Shown: in pieces, positions 8,861-17,141 of the stretch
How the letters are laid out: every line of letters starts with the position of its first letter
Position numbering within the stretch: the stretch's first letter is position 1
NCBI RefSeq assembly: GCF_023229025.1
Contig: NZ_JALOAA010000004.1
Coordinates: 1-64,000, forward strand
From: Sulfurimonas sp.
GTDB taxonomy: Bacteria > Campylobacterota > Campylobacteria > Campylobacterales > Sulfurimonadaceae
Direction of reading: 5' to 3'
DNA: 64,000 bases
The notes under the pieces: generated by a model
What the model was told of the DNA's origin: nothing
What the model saw: the letters and a program-made list of their open reading frames with translations, nothing else
Databases searched by the model: none
Program-made: the position numbers and the translations under genes

Positions 8861-9869
8861 CTCTTCTCTCTATCTCCGGCTTTAGGGAGGTTAAAATCTC
8901 ATACCCTATTGTTTTTGCATACTTTGCAACAACTCTTGCATCGTCAAAAATCAACAGCTTCTCATCAGACGTTATAAACGAACTATTATCCATAGAAATT
9001 CTACCGACAATCTTTATGCCTTTTGGAGTTTTGTACCCATCTGCACAGACTCTAAAAAATCCATCGCCGTATCCAAAGTTGTAGTTGCTGATAATACAAT
9101 CTTTAGTAGCCTTAAAATCACCGCCGTAACCTACTCTCTCGCCCTGTTTCAGCTCTCTTGAAGAGATTTTATCCGCCCATAGCGACAAAACAGGTTTAAA
9201 TCCATCAACACAGAGAGCCTTTGGAAGCTCTAAACATCCGTAAGCCGCTATGCCGACTCTTGCCATATCCTCATCAAAACTGCCCTCTCTAAAAAGTGCA
9301 GCGGAGTTAGAGGAGTGAAATCTAAGTGCATCAAAGCCAAGTTCATCAGCAAGCATACGTGATATCTCTTTTACTTTTTTAAAGTTCTCTTTTTGCCAAA
9401 ACCACTCACTTGTAAGCTCATCTGCACTTCTATAGTGTGTAAAAACAGCTTCTAAGAGCAAACCTGCATCTTTTATCTTTATAAAAGCCTCTTTTAGTCG
9501 GCTCATGTCAATGCCGTTTCTATGCATTCCGGTATCTACTTTTAACTCTACTTTAGTACCGGTAGGAAATTTATCTATGCTTTTTATATCATTTATCGTA
9601 TATCTTATTTTATCGCTTGCTAAAATAGGGACCTCTGCTAAAACCAAAATATACTCAAAAAAATCTTCTACCGCTTCTGCCTCTTTAGATGTACGAACAA
9701 CTGCTCTTTTTATACCGTACTCTTTTGCCATCAAAGCAATTTCTAATAATCCGTGTCCATAAGCATTATCTTTTAATACTAGTGCAATTTTATCTCTTGT
9801 TTTGGTACTTTTAGAGATAATGTCAAGGTTGTTAAAGAGATGATTTTTATTTAAAATTATATAAGCCAT
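8853..9869 (-). CDS. alr: Alanine racemase
   Basis: A 338-residue PLP enzyme making D-alanine for peptidoglycan. The PLP lysine is Lys33 in VLKDNAYGHG. The C-terminal domain holds GERVGYGGDF and the RISMDN segment. It is shorter than the usual 360-380 residues, as in other Campylobacterota. It overlaps the end of the GGDEF/EAL gene by 8 bp (convergent). Only 16 bp separate its start from the divergent aguA-like start. Confidence 0.95.
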   Translation of the reverse strand: MAYIILNKNHLFNNLDIISKSTKTRDKIALVLKDNAYGHGLLEIALMAKEYGIKRAVVRTSKEAEAVEDFFEYILVLAEVPILASDKIRYTINDIKSIDKFPTGTKVELKVDTGMHRNGIDMSRLKEAFIKIKDAGLLLEAVFTHYRSADELTSEWFWQKENFKKVKEISRMLADELGFDALRFHSSNSAALFREGSFDEDMARVGIAAYGCLELPKALCVDGFKPVLSLWADKISSRELKQGERVGYGGDFKATKDCIISNYNFGYGDGFFRVCADGYKTPKGIKIVGRISMDNSSFITSDEKLLIFDDARVVAKYAKTIGYEILTSLKPEIERRVI

Positions 9870-9885
9870 AAAGGAATTATATCAG

Positions 9886-10881
9886 ATGAGAAGAGTAATT
9901 GCAGAGTTCGAAGAACAGAGTTTTACACAAATTATATTTCCACATGCAAAAAGTGATTGGGTAGAGTACCTTGATGAAGCGCAACAGACGTTTATAAACA
10001 TCATAAATGAGATTATAAAATATCAGGAGTGTCTTGTTGTTTGTGATGATTTACAAAGTGTAAAGAGCAGGTTTGACAAAAATGAAAATCTCTACTTTGT
10101 AGAGTATGAGACAAACGACACATGGGCAAGAGACTGCTCTGCCCTTTGTGTTAAAGAGGACAATACCGTAAAACTTCTCGATTTTACTTTTAACGGCTGG
10201 GGCGGCAAGTTTGAAGCCTCTAAAGATAATGAGATGAGCAGTGCAATAAAAAGATGCTACGACAAGGAGCTCAAAAAAGTTGACTTTGTTTTAGAGGGCG
10301 GCGCAATTGAGAGCAATGGAGTCGATATAATCCTGACAACATCTGAATGTATGTTAAATAAAAACAGGAACCCTCTGCTAAAAAAAGAGCAGATAACAAA
10401 AAAACTCAAAGAAGAGTTTGGAGCAAGTAGAATTCTATATCTAAATCATGGCTATTTAGCCGGAGATGATACAGATTCACATATAGATACTTTAGCTAGA
10501 TTTATAGATGAGAGAAGCATCATGTATGTTCAGTGCAGAGATGAAGAAGATGAGCATTACAAGGAGCTAGAGCTTATGGAAGCGGAGCTGGAGGTTTTTG
10601 CAAAAGAGCTTGACTTTAGACTAATAGCACTTCCTATGAGCGATGCATGCTATTTTGAGGGGGAGAGGCTTCCTGCTACTTATGCAAATTTTCTTTTTGT
10701 AAACGGTGCTGTTTTAGTTCCTACTTATGGAGTAAAACAAGATGAAGAAGCACTAAAAATCTTTAAAGAGACATTTCCAAATAGAGACATTATAGGAATT
10801 AACTGCTCCTCACTTATAAAACAGCACGGCTCACTTCACTGTGTTACTATGAACTTTGCTGCCGGAGTTATCCTCAGCTAA
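9886..10881 (+). CDS. aguA: Agmatine deiminase / peptidyl-arginine deiminase family
   Basis: A 331-residue member of the PF04371 guanidino-group hydrolase family, which converts agmatine to N-carbamoylputrescine. Visible family motifs are NDTWARDCS near residue 80, VLEGGAIESNG, a DTDSHIDTLARF segment with the catalytic histidine, and the active-site cysteine Cys319 in GSLHCVTMNF. AAGGA lies 10 bp before the ATG. The pathway role (putrescine synthesis) is inferred from the family; the gene symbol is by family only. Confidence 0.86.
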   Translation: MRRVIAEFEEQSFTQIIFPHAKSDWVEYLDEAQQTFINIINEIIKYQECLVVCDDLQSVKSRFDKNENLYFVEYETNDTWARDCSALCVKEDNTVKLLDFTFNGWGGKFEASKDNEMSSAIKRCYDKELKKVDFVLEGGAIESNGVDIILTTSECMLNKNRNPLLKKEQITKKLKEEFGASRILYLNHGYLAGDDTDSHIDTLARFIDERSIMYVQCRDEEDEHYKELELMEAELEVFAKELDFRLIALPMSDACYFEGERLPATYANFLFVNGAVLVPTYGVKQDEEALKIFKETFPNRDIIGINCSSLIKQHGSLHCVTMNFAAGVILS

Positions 10882-10971
10882 AATAGCAAAGCCGCTATAC
10901 ATCAAATAAGCCGAGAGAACTAGCCCTAAGAGTATTAAAATTATTCGTTTTATTTTTTCTATTTTATTCAT
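10831..10971 (-). CDS. Possible 46-residue single-span membrane protein
   Basis: A small minus-strand frame: basic N-terminus (MNKIEKIKRI), a hydrophobic helix of about 19 residues, then a short hydrophilic tail. This is a plausible N-in membrane microprotein. It overlaps the last 51 bp of the deiminase gene in antisense. No convincing ribosome-binding site is seen. It could be a chance frame, but the charge and hydrophobicity pattern is unusually well formed. Confidence 0.35.
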   Translation of the reverse strand: MNKIEKIKRIILILLGLVLSAYLMYSGFAILAEDNSGSKVHSNTVK

Positions 10972-11063
10972 GACGAAATTTTAGCAAAATTTTGTCAATT
11001 CTTAACATTTATGTAACACTACTTATATAAACTTGCCCAATCAAATAATCAAGGGTTATTATC

Positions 11064-13067
11064 ATGTTAAAAATCATTCCATTATCGTTAATTGCAGTAG
11101 CTGCTTTAAGCGCAAGCGAGTTTGAACTTCCTAAGATAAGTGTTGAGTCCACTACTCTTACAGAGGTTAGTAAAAATGCTCAAATCTCAGCAGATTTGGC
11201 ACAGGCTCTTAGCTCAAGTGTACCGAGTATCGACATGAACCGCAGAAGCGGTATCGCCAATGACATATATATTCGCGGTCAAAAAAGGGACAATATCTCT
11301 GTTGAAGTTGACGGCACAAAAGTTCAAGGTGCATGTGTAAACAGAATGGATCCACCTATATCTCACGTTCTTACAAATCAAATAGAAGAAGTTGAAGTGA
11401 TTGAAGGTCCTTACGATGTTGAGATTTTCGGAACTCTAAGCGGTGGTGTTAAGATAAAAACTAAACAACCGACAAAAGAGCTTCATGGTGAATTAAATCT
11501 TGGATATGGAAGTTGGAATTATAAAAAAATCGGGGCTACAGTTAGTGGCGGCAACGATGTAGTTCGTCTTTTAGTAAGCACCTCTTATGAATCAAGCGAT
11601 CAGTATGAAGATGGAGACGGCAATACAATTGCACAGCAGATAGACAACTATATAGCAGCAAATCCGGCTGCAGCTGCAATGGCTTTTAAACCGGAACATA
11701 AAGATATGGAGGCGTATACAAAAAAGAGTGTTATGACTAAAATGTTTGTAAATATTACGGATGATCAAGAACTTCGCCTAAGCTATACGGCAAATAGAAG
11801 TGATGATGTACTTTACGGCAACTCTAAGATGGATGCTATTTATGATGACTCAAATATCTATAGCATCGAGTATAATATAAAAGATTTAACTGATATATAC
11901 AAAAACATCAACTTACAGTACTACTACTCAAATGTTGATCACCCAATGAGTACACAATACAGAATCTCTTCAAATGCCGTACCGGGAGACAATACAAATC
12001 ATCTGACAACAGACATGAGAGGTATTAAGCTCAAAAATAGTTTTCTACTTGACGACTACAAACTTTTAGTCGGTCTAGATGGCAGCCAGAGAAAATGGGA
12101 TGGTGACTACTACAATACAACAACCGGTTTGCCTATTGGAAGTGGAACACTTAAAAGCATAAATGATGCCGTAACAGAAAATGCGGCTATTTTTGCAAAA
12201 CTTGAAAAAACCTTCGGCGCATTTGATGTAAGTGCGGGAGCTAGATATGACTCAACAGATATAACTAACGGAGGCGGTTTAGAGTCAAACAGTTATAGCG
12301 CTCTGGGTGCAAATATTTTTGCTTCATACAATATAAATAAAGCAAACAAACTCTTTTTAGGTCTTGGTCGGGCTTCTCGTGTTCCGGATGCTAGAGAACT
12401 TTACTTTATAAGCTCAAACGGCACTACTGTGGGTACACCAAACTTAGAGCAAACAACAAATACAGAGATAGATTTTGGATATGAAGCTAAAAATGAGCTC
12501 TATAGCTTTAAGATAAAAGGTTTCTACTCAATGCTGGATGATTACATCTACTACAACAACGATTTAGCTTCAAATAAGTTTGTAAATATTGACGCAAAGG
12601 TATATGGTGCCGAGCTAAGTGCATCTTACTTTGCAACTGATGAGATAACGGTAGATATGGGTGCATCATATAAGCGCGGTAAAAAAGATGAGGCACTTGC
12701 CGGACAAACAGACAAAGATCTAGCAGATATGGCTCCACTTCGTGGAAATATAGCTCTTAACTATGAGTATATAAACAGTAGCATGGCAACCGTTGAGGTA
12801 CAAGCTTCTGACAAATGGAGTGATATTGATGAAGATAACGGCGAACAGGTTCTTAAAGCTTGGGCTATTTTAAATGCAAAACTAAAACATGCATTAAATA
12901 AAAATACAGAGATTACCATAGGTGTAAACAACCTCTTTAATCAAACTTACGCAGTAAATAACACTTATAAAGATTTAACTCTTATAGTTGCCGGTAACAC
13001 ATCGGATGTTATGCTCATGAACGAACCGGGAAGATACATCTACACAAACCTCACTTTCAAATTTTAA
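11064..13067 (+). CDS. TonB-dependent outer-membrane receptor, probable copper receptor
   Basis: A 667-residue receptor: signal peptide (cleavage near residue 17), plug domain (about 25-135, IEEVEVIEGPYDVEIFG) and a 22-strand-type barrel ending in the outer-membrane C-terminal aromatic signature NLTFKF. Cys91 and Met95 (CVNRM followed by DPP) and His293/Met295 (HPM) match the CxxxM/HxM copper site known in OprC. This makes copper the likely substrate, perhaps to feed copper enzymes of respiration. AAGGG lies 8 bp before the ATG. The gene ends at a strong hairpin. Its last codons are duplicated 1,484 bp downstream. Confidence 0.85.
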   Translation: MLKIIPLSLIAVAALSASEFELPKISVESTTLTEVSKNAQISADLAQALSSSVPSIDMNRRSGIANDIYIRGQKRDNISVEVDGTKVQGACVNRMDPPISHVLTNQIEEVEVIEGPYDVEIFGTLSGGVKIKTKQPTKELHGELNLGYGSWNYKKIGATVSGGNDVVRLLVSTSYESSDQYEDGDGNTIAQQIDNYIAANPAAAAMAFKPEHKDMEAYTKKSVMTKMFVNITDDQELRLSYTANRSDDVLYGNSKMDAIYDDSNIYSIEYNIKDLTDIYKNINLQYYYSNVDHPMSTQYRISSNAVPGDNTNHLTTDMRGIKLKNSFLLDDYKLLVGLDGSQRKWDGDYYNTTTGLPIGSGTLKSINDAVTENAAIFAKLEKTFGAFDVSAGARYDSTDITNGGGLESNSYSALGANIFASYNINKANKLFLGLGRASRVPDARELYFISSNGTTVGTPNLEQTTNTEIDFGYEAKNELYSFKIKGFYSMLDDYIYYNNDLASNKFVNIDAKVYGAELSASYFATDEITVDMGASYKRGKKDEALAGQTDKDLADMAPLRGNIALNYEYINSSMATVEVQASDKWSDIDEDNGEQVLKAWAILNAKLKHALNKNTEITIGVNNLFNQTYAVNNTYKDLTLIVAGNTSDVMLMNEPGRYIYTNLTFKF

Positions 13068-13118
13068 CCCCTTCTATTTTTCACATGTTTTAAACATGTG
13101 AAAAATAAAGCACCTTTT
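13040..13118 (+). repeat. Direct repeat, copy 1 (receptor 3' end plus terminator)
   Basis: About 79 bp repeated at 14524-14606. The first 51 bp (to 13090) are identical in both copies; the remainder differs by one substitution and a few A/T insertions. It spans the last codons (YTNLTFKF), the stop of the TonB-dependent receptor and its terminator hairpin. Confidence 0.93.
13075..13107 (+). terminator. Bidirectional hairpin terminator after the receptor gene
   Basis: A perfect 16-bp inverted repeat around one centre base, 7 bp after the receptor stop. The arms run T-rich outside and CACATGTTT inside, so both strands give a hairpin followed by or flanked by a U-run. It probably also ends transcription from the minus-strand gene behind it. 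Confidence 0.75.
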
Positions 13119-13135
13119 CTAGACTATTGATAATT

Positions 13136-14464
13136 TTATTGTAAATATTGTTTTTTTGATATTAACGCTTTGACAAGCGAAGTTTTTATTGATAAATATG
13201 CTTCTTCATTCTGTTGTAAAATTTTTTCATCTCTTTTTTGTTGTCTTTTAAGAGAATCTTCATCTTTTTTAATATTGTTGAACTCTATTAAAGCTTGCTG
13301 TTTTATAAGTTTTTCGCTTAGCTTCTTTTTGTTATCTGCTAAAGTTTGTAGTTCATTCTTAATATTTTTCATATCCTCTTTGAGTTTTTTTCTCTCATCA
13401 TCATTTTTTGATATATTCAACACATCTCTAATCGTGTTCTCTCTTCTTATGGTAGCGTTTATTTCTGATATAGTTTTAGCTATATTTTTATTTATCATAT
13501 TGTTATGTTCCATAGGAGAGAGTTCTCCTATGTTAAATTCACAAAGTTTCTTTTGTAAAAGTTCTCTTTTAAAATTAATCTGCTCTATGGAGAGTGCAAC
13601 TTTGTTGTAGATTTTTACAATAGACATCATTGAAACAACACTCCATCTTAAGCCGCTCTCTGCTTTGATTTGAGGAACTTTATATTTTTTACCGTTAACG
13701 ACTATAATATCTAAAGAGTAGTAGTTTAAAAAACTTATAATCTGTTTATTTAACATGCTTACTTCAAAAAGTATAAAATGTGCAATATGTTCAAACATCT
13801 CTTCAAAGTGCACCCTAAAAACATATCCTGAAAATCCTTTGAAAAAGATATCATTTTTGTCATATCTTGAAGTTAGTTTGTCATTTATTATTGATTGAAT
13901 ATATTGAAAAACATATTTTTCATAAGTTTCATTATCTAACTTTTTGTCAATTAAATAAGTATTGACAAACTCTCTTGCAGCTTCACGATAAAAATCATCA
14001 CTCTCTTTTGCGCTACAAAAATTATCGTAAAATAGTTTTAGTTCTTCTTCATCAAGTCCATTATATCTACTTGCAATTGTTCCTCTCTCCTCTTCACGAA
14101 TAACCTTAACTTTAGAAGTATCGAAAAGTTTTATAAAGATAGAGTTGTTTTTAAAAAATATAATGTCATTTTCATGCAGTTCATGTGCTTTTCTAATAGC
14201 CTACCTGATGAGATCTTTTTGGTTTGCTTCATCATCTGATTTTGTTTTTAAATAAGCATTTATCTTATCTACTAATTTTTCAGAAATACAACTCAAATCA
14301 TCTCTGCTTTTATAACAATGTATTATCAAGTTTTGATTATCATTTAAAATTTTTATAATATTTGTGATTATTGCAGACATGATTATCCTCTTTTGACCAT
14401 ATGTCGGCAATTTTGTAGAAAAAGCATCTTTTGTAACTCTCTTAATATTTATAAGATAAATCAT
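13136..14464 (-). pseudogene. Unrecognised coiled-coil protein gene interrupted by one in-frame TAG
   Basis: One continuous minus-strand frame is broken only by TAG at 14203-14201. The best start is ATG 14380, with AGAGGA 6 bp upstream, giving 414 codons with TAG as codon 60; a further in-frame ATG is at 14464. Joined across the TAG the sequence reads smoothly (QKDLIR, stop, AIRKAHELHEND). The middle region is mixed alpha/beta with aromatic residues. The last 140 residues are a lysine/glutamate-rich coiled coil. There is no signal peptide or membrane helix, and no family recognised. A minus-strand TATAAT lies at 14485-14480. The segment is AT-rich and bounded by a direct repeat, suggesting acquisition. 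Downstream of the TAG, a GTG at 13813 could start a 225-residue fragment. Confidence 0.75.
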
Positions 14465-14479
14465 ATGAAATTTATCCTG

Positions 14480-14485
14480 ATTATA
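14480..14485 (-). promoter_or_regulatory. -10 element of the interrupted gene
   Basis: A perfect TATAAT on the minus strand, about 100 bp upstream of the preferred start at 14380. The predicted transcript start near 14473 leaves almost no leader for the alternative ATG at 14464. This supports the start at 14380. It lies inside the inserted segment, so the gene would carry its own promoter. Confidence 0.5.
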
Positions 14486-14523
14486 CTATAAATGTTTATA
14501 ATTACAATGCTATTAAAATTTGC

Positions 14524-14606
14524 CTACACAAACCTCACTTTCAAATTTTAACCCCTTCTATTTTTCACATGTTTAAAACATGTGAAAATAAATAAAGCAC
14601 TCTTTT
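14524..14606 (+). repeat. Direct repeat, copy 2
   Basis: Second copy of the receptor-end sequence, including the eight terminal codons and stop of the receptor and the hairpin (14559-14590). There is no receptor gene in front of it. It sits directly before the ispG promoter and closes the inserted segment. Confidence 0.93.
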
Positions 14607-14631
14607 ATACCAAAAGAGATAAAATCTCTTT
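14605..14631 (+). promoter_or_regulatory. ispG -10 element and start-proximal hairpin
   Basis: TTATAC at 14605-14610 can serve as the -10 box. A perfect 8-bp inverted repeat with a 3-nt loop fills 14613-14631 and directly abuts the ispG ATG. The predicted leader is about 15 nt, has no clear ribosome-binding site and would be partly folded. Confidence 0.45.
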
Positions 14632-15693
14632 ATGATAAAAAGAGTAAAAACTAAGCAAATTTTTGTAGGTGATGTTGCTGTTGGCGGTGACGCACCTATA
14701 AGTGTGCAATCTATGACATTTTCAAAAACTTCGGATATAACTACTACCGTCGAGCAGATAAAGCGTCTTTATTTTGCAGGGTGCGACATAGTGCGTGTTG
14801 CAGTTCCGGAGATGGAAGATGCACTTGCTCTAAAGAGTATAAAAGAGCAGATCTCGCTTCCGCTTGTAGCAGACATCCACTTTAACCACCGTTTAGCCCT
14901 CGTAGCCGCAGAGGTCGTAGACTGCATTCGCATAAATCCGGGCAATATAGGCTCAAAAGAGCGTGTCAAAGAGGTTGTAAAAGCTTGTCAAGCAAGAAAT
15001 ATCCCTATTCGCATCGGTGTAAATGCCGGAAGCTTGGAGAAAGAGTTTTTAAGCAGATATGGACAAACCGCAGAGGGGATGGTAGCATCCGCCGAGTACA
15101 ACATCAAGTTTTTAGAAGATTTGGGTTTTGATGATATTAAAATCTCACTAAAAGCAAGCGACGTTCAAAGAACAGTCGATGCCTACAGAATGTTGCGTCC
15201 TAAAAACAGCTACCCTTTTCATCTTGGAGTAACAGAGGCCGGAACACTCTTTCATGCAACCGTTAAAAGCTCAATAGGTCTTGGCGCACTTCTGCTTGAT
15301 GGAATCGGCGATACAATGCGAGTGAGTATAACCGGAGAGCTAGAGGAGGAGATAAATGTTGCGCGTGCAATTCTAAAAGATAGCGGTGCGGCAAAAGATG
15401 GTCTAAACATAATCTCATGTCCGACTTGCGGACGTATTGAGGCGGACCTTGTAACGGCAGTTGGCGAGATAGAGAGACGTACTACACATATAAAAGCGCC
15501 TCTTAACGTCTCTGTTATGGGGTGCGTCGTAAATGCCATAGGAGAAGCCGCTCATGCAGATGTCGCTATCGCTTATGGCAAAGGAAAGGGACTTGTTATG
15601 GTAAAGGGCGAGGTTGTTGCAAACCTTGATGAGAGTGAACTTGTAGATAGATTTGTACAAGAGGTAGAAAAAATGGCTAAGGATACGCACTAA
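14632..15693 (+). CDS. ispG: 4-hydroxy-3-methylbut-2-enyl-diphosphate synthase
   Basis: A 353-residue iron-sulphur enzyme (GcpE) of the MEP isoprenoid pathway. The TIM-barrel half is followed by a reductase-like half with cluster cysteines in SCPTCGR and MGCVVNAIGEA. It starts with MIKRVKTKQIFVGDVAVGGDAPISVQSM, here only partly quoted as the family hallmark GDAPISVQSM. Its stop overlaps the dnaB start (TAATG). ispA at 62014-62859 supplies a later step of the same route. Confidence 0.96.
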   Translation: MIKRVKTKQIFVGDVAVGGDAPISVQSMTFSKTSDITTTVEQIKRLYFAGCDIVRVAVPEMEDALALKSIKEQISLPLVADIHFNHRLALVAAEVVDCIRINPGNIGSKERVKEVVKACQARNIPIRIGVNAGSLEKEFLSRYGQTAEGMVASAEYNIKFLEDLGFDDIKISLKASDVQRTVDAYRMLRPKNSYPFHLGVTEAGTLFHATVKSSIGLGALLLDGIGDTMRVSITGELEEEINVARAILKDSGAAKDGLNIISCPTCGRIEADLVTAVGEIERRTTHIKAPLNVSVMGCVVNAIGEAAHADVAIAYGKGKGLVMVKGEVVANLDESELVDRFVQEVEKMAKDTH

Positions 15694-17135
15694 TGCAAGA
15701 AAATTTATATAATTTAGCTTTTGAGAGAAGCATTTTAAGCTCAATTGTTTTTGAACCGAGCCAGTTTGACGAACTAAGTGTTACTCTAAAGAAGGATGAT
15801 TTTTACCTTCCTGCTCATCAAGATATCTTTAAAGCCATGACTCTTCTTCTACAAAAAGATCAGCCCATTGATGAGGAGTTTATCAAAAAAGAGCTCCTTA
15901 AGATGAAAAAATTTGATGAGAGCGTTATGCTTGAAATTCTCTCAGCAAACCCTATATCAAACACCAAAGCTTATGTTGATGAGATAAAAGACAAATCTCT
16001 TAAACGCCATCTCTTAACACTTACAACCGAGATTAAGAGAGTAACGGTAGAAGAAGAGCTTCCATCTGCCGAAGTTGTCGATATTGTAGAGAAAAAACTC
16101 TATGAAATAACTCAAGAGAATCAGACAAGCGACTTCAAAGACTCCCCTAAGATGACATATGACACCATGGAGTACATCAAAGAGATGAAAGCTAGAGGCA
16201 ACAGCGTCTTAGTCGGTGTTGACACAGGCTTTCATGAGCTAAACAAGATGACTACGGGGTTTGGCAAAGGGGACTTGGTAATAATTGCCGCTCGCCCTGC
16301 CATGGGCAAGACATCTTTTGTATTAAATACCGTAAACTCTCTTATATCTCAAGATAAAGGCGTTGCATTTTTCTCGCTTGAGATGCCTGCTGAACAGCTT
16401 ATGCTAAGGCTTCTATCTATTCAGACATCTATTCCTCTTCAAAAACTCCGCGTAGGAGATATGAATGATGATCAGTGGAGTTCGTTAAACGGAGCAATTG
16501 ATAAGATGAATCATGCAAAACTTTTTGTCGATGATCAAGGAAGTATAAATATAAACCAACTCCGCTCAAAACTAAGAAAACTCAAAAATCAGCATCCAGA
16601 GATTGAGATAGCGGTAATTGATTACCTTCAAATTATGCAAGGAGTCGGAAATCAAGATAGACACCTACAGGTTTCAGAAATCTCCCGCGGGCTAAAAATG
16701 CTCGCACGTGAGCTCAATATGCCCATAGTTGCGCTCTCTCAGCTTAACCGTGGATTAGAGTCTAGAAACGACAAACGCCCTATGTTAAGCGATATTCGTG
16801 AGTCCGGCTCAATCGAGCAAGATGCCGATATTATCCTCTTTGTTTACCGTGATGACGTCTACCTCTACAAGGAGGAGAAAGAGCGTGAAAAAGCGGCAAA
16901 AGCAGAAGGCAAAGAGTTCATTCCAACCTATATCGAAAAAGAGGAAGAGGATGCCGAAATAATTATTGGAAAACAGAGAAACGGTCCAACAGGGCATGTA
17001 AAGCTTATTTTCCAGAAAAAACTAACAAAATTTGTTGATGGGAAAAAAGGGATAGAGACAGTTTTTGAAAATGTAGATATGCGCTCTGCAAATATTGACA
17101 TTGGAAATGATTCAGTATCTATGCCGCCTCTTTGA
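15693..17135 (+). CDS. dnaB: Replicative DNA helicase DnaB
   Basis: A 480-residue hexameric helicase of the replication fork. The N-terminal primase-interacting domain (1-100), linker and RecA-like domain with Walker A ARPAMGKTSF near residue 205 are present. The later motifs FFSLEMPAEQL, IDYLQIM and QLNRGLE, and the RESGSIEQDAD segment, are all intact. No intein is present. It begins on the last base of the ispG stop and is followed 6 bp later by comEC. Confidence 0.97.
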   Translation: MQENLYNLAFERSILSSIVFEPSQFDELSVTLKKDDFYLPAHQDIFKAMTLLLQKDQPIDEEFIKKELLKMKKFDESVMLEILSANPISNTKAYVDEIKDKSLKRHLLTLTTEIKRVTVEEELPSAEVVDIVEKKLYEITQENQTSDFKDSPKMTYDTMEYIKEMKARGNSVLVGVDTGFHELNKMTTGFGKGDLVIIAARPAMGKTSFVLNTVNSLISQDKGVAFFSLEMPAEQLMLRLLSIQTSIPLQKLRVGDMNDDQWSSLNGAIDKMNHAKLFVDDQGSININQLRSKLRKLKNQHPEIEIAVIDYLQIMQGVGNQDRHLQVSEISRGLKMLARELNMPIVALSQLNRGLESRNDKRPMLSDIRESGSIEQDADIILFVYRDDVYLYKEEKEREKAAKAEGKEFIPTYIEKEEEDAEIIIGKQRNGPTGHVKLIFQKKLTKFVDGKKGIETVFENVDMRSANIDIGNDSVSMPPL

Positions 17136-17141
17136 TAAAAG

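Noticed and set aside
13170..13610. 146-codon plus-strand frame rich in Ser/Phe/Leu
   Set aside because: Antisense image of the Lys/Glu-rich coiled coil of the interrupted gene; such images always look hydrophobic.
14201..14203. Pyrrolysine or selenocysteine recoding at the TAG
   Set aside because: TAG is not a selenocysteine codon, there is no pylTSBCD evidence in the window, and the phylum is not known for pyrrolysine. A simple nonsense mutation is more likely.
13040..14606. Insertion sequence or integron cassette
   Set aside because: No transposase, integrase, terminal inverted repeats or attC-like site; only the direct repeats are seen.
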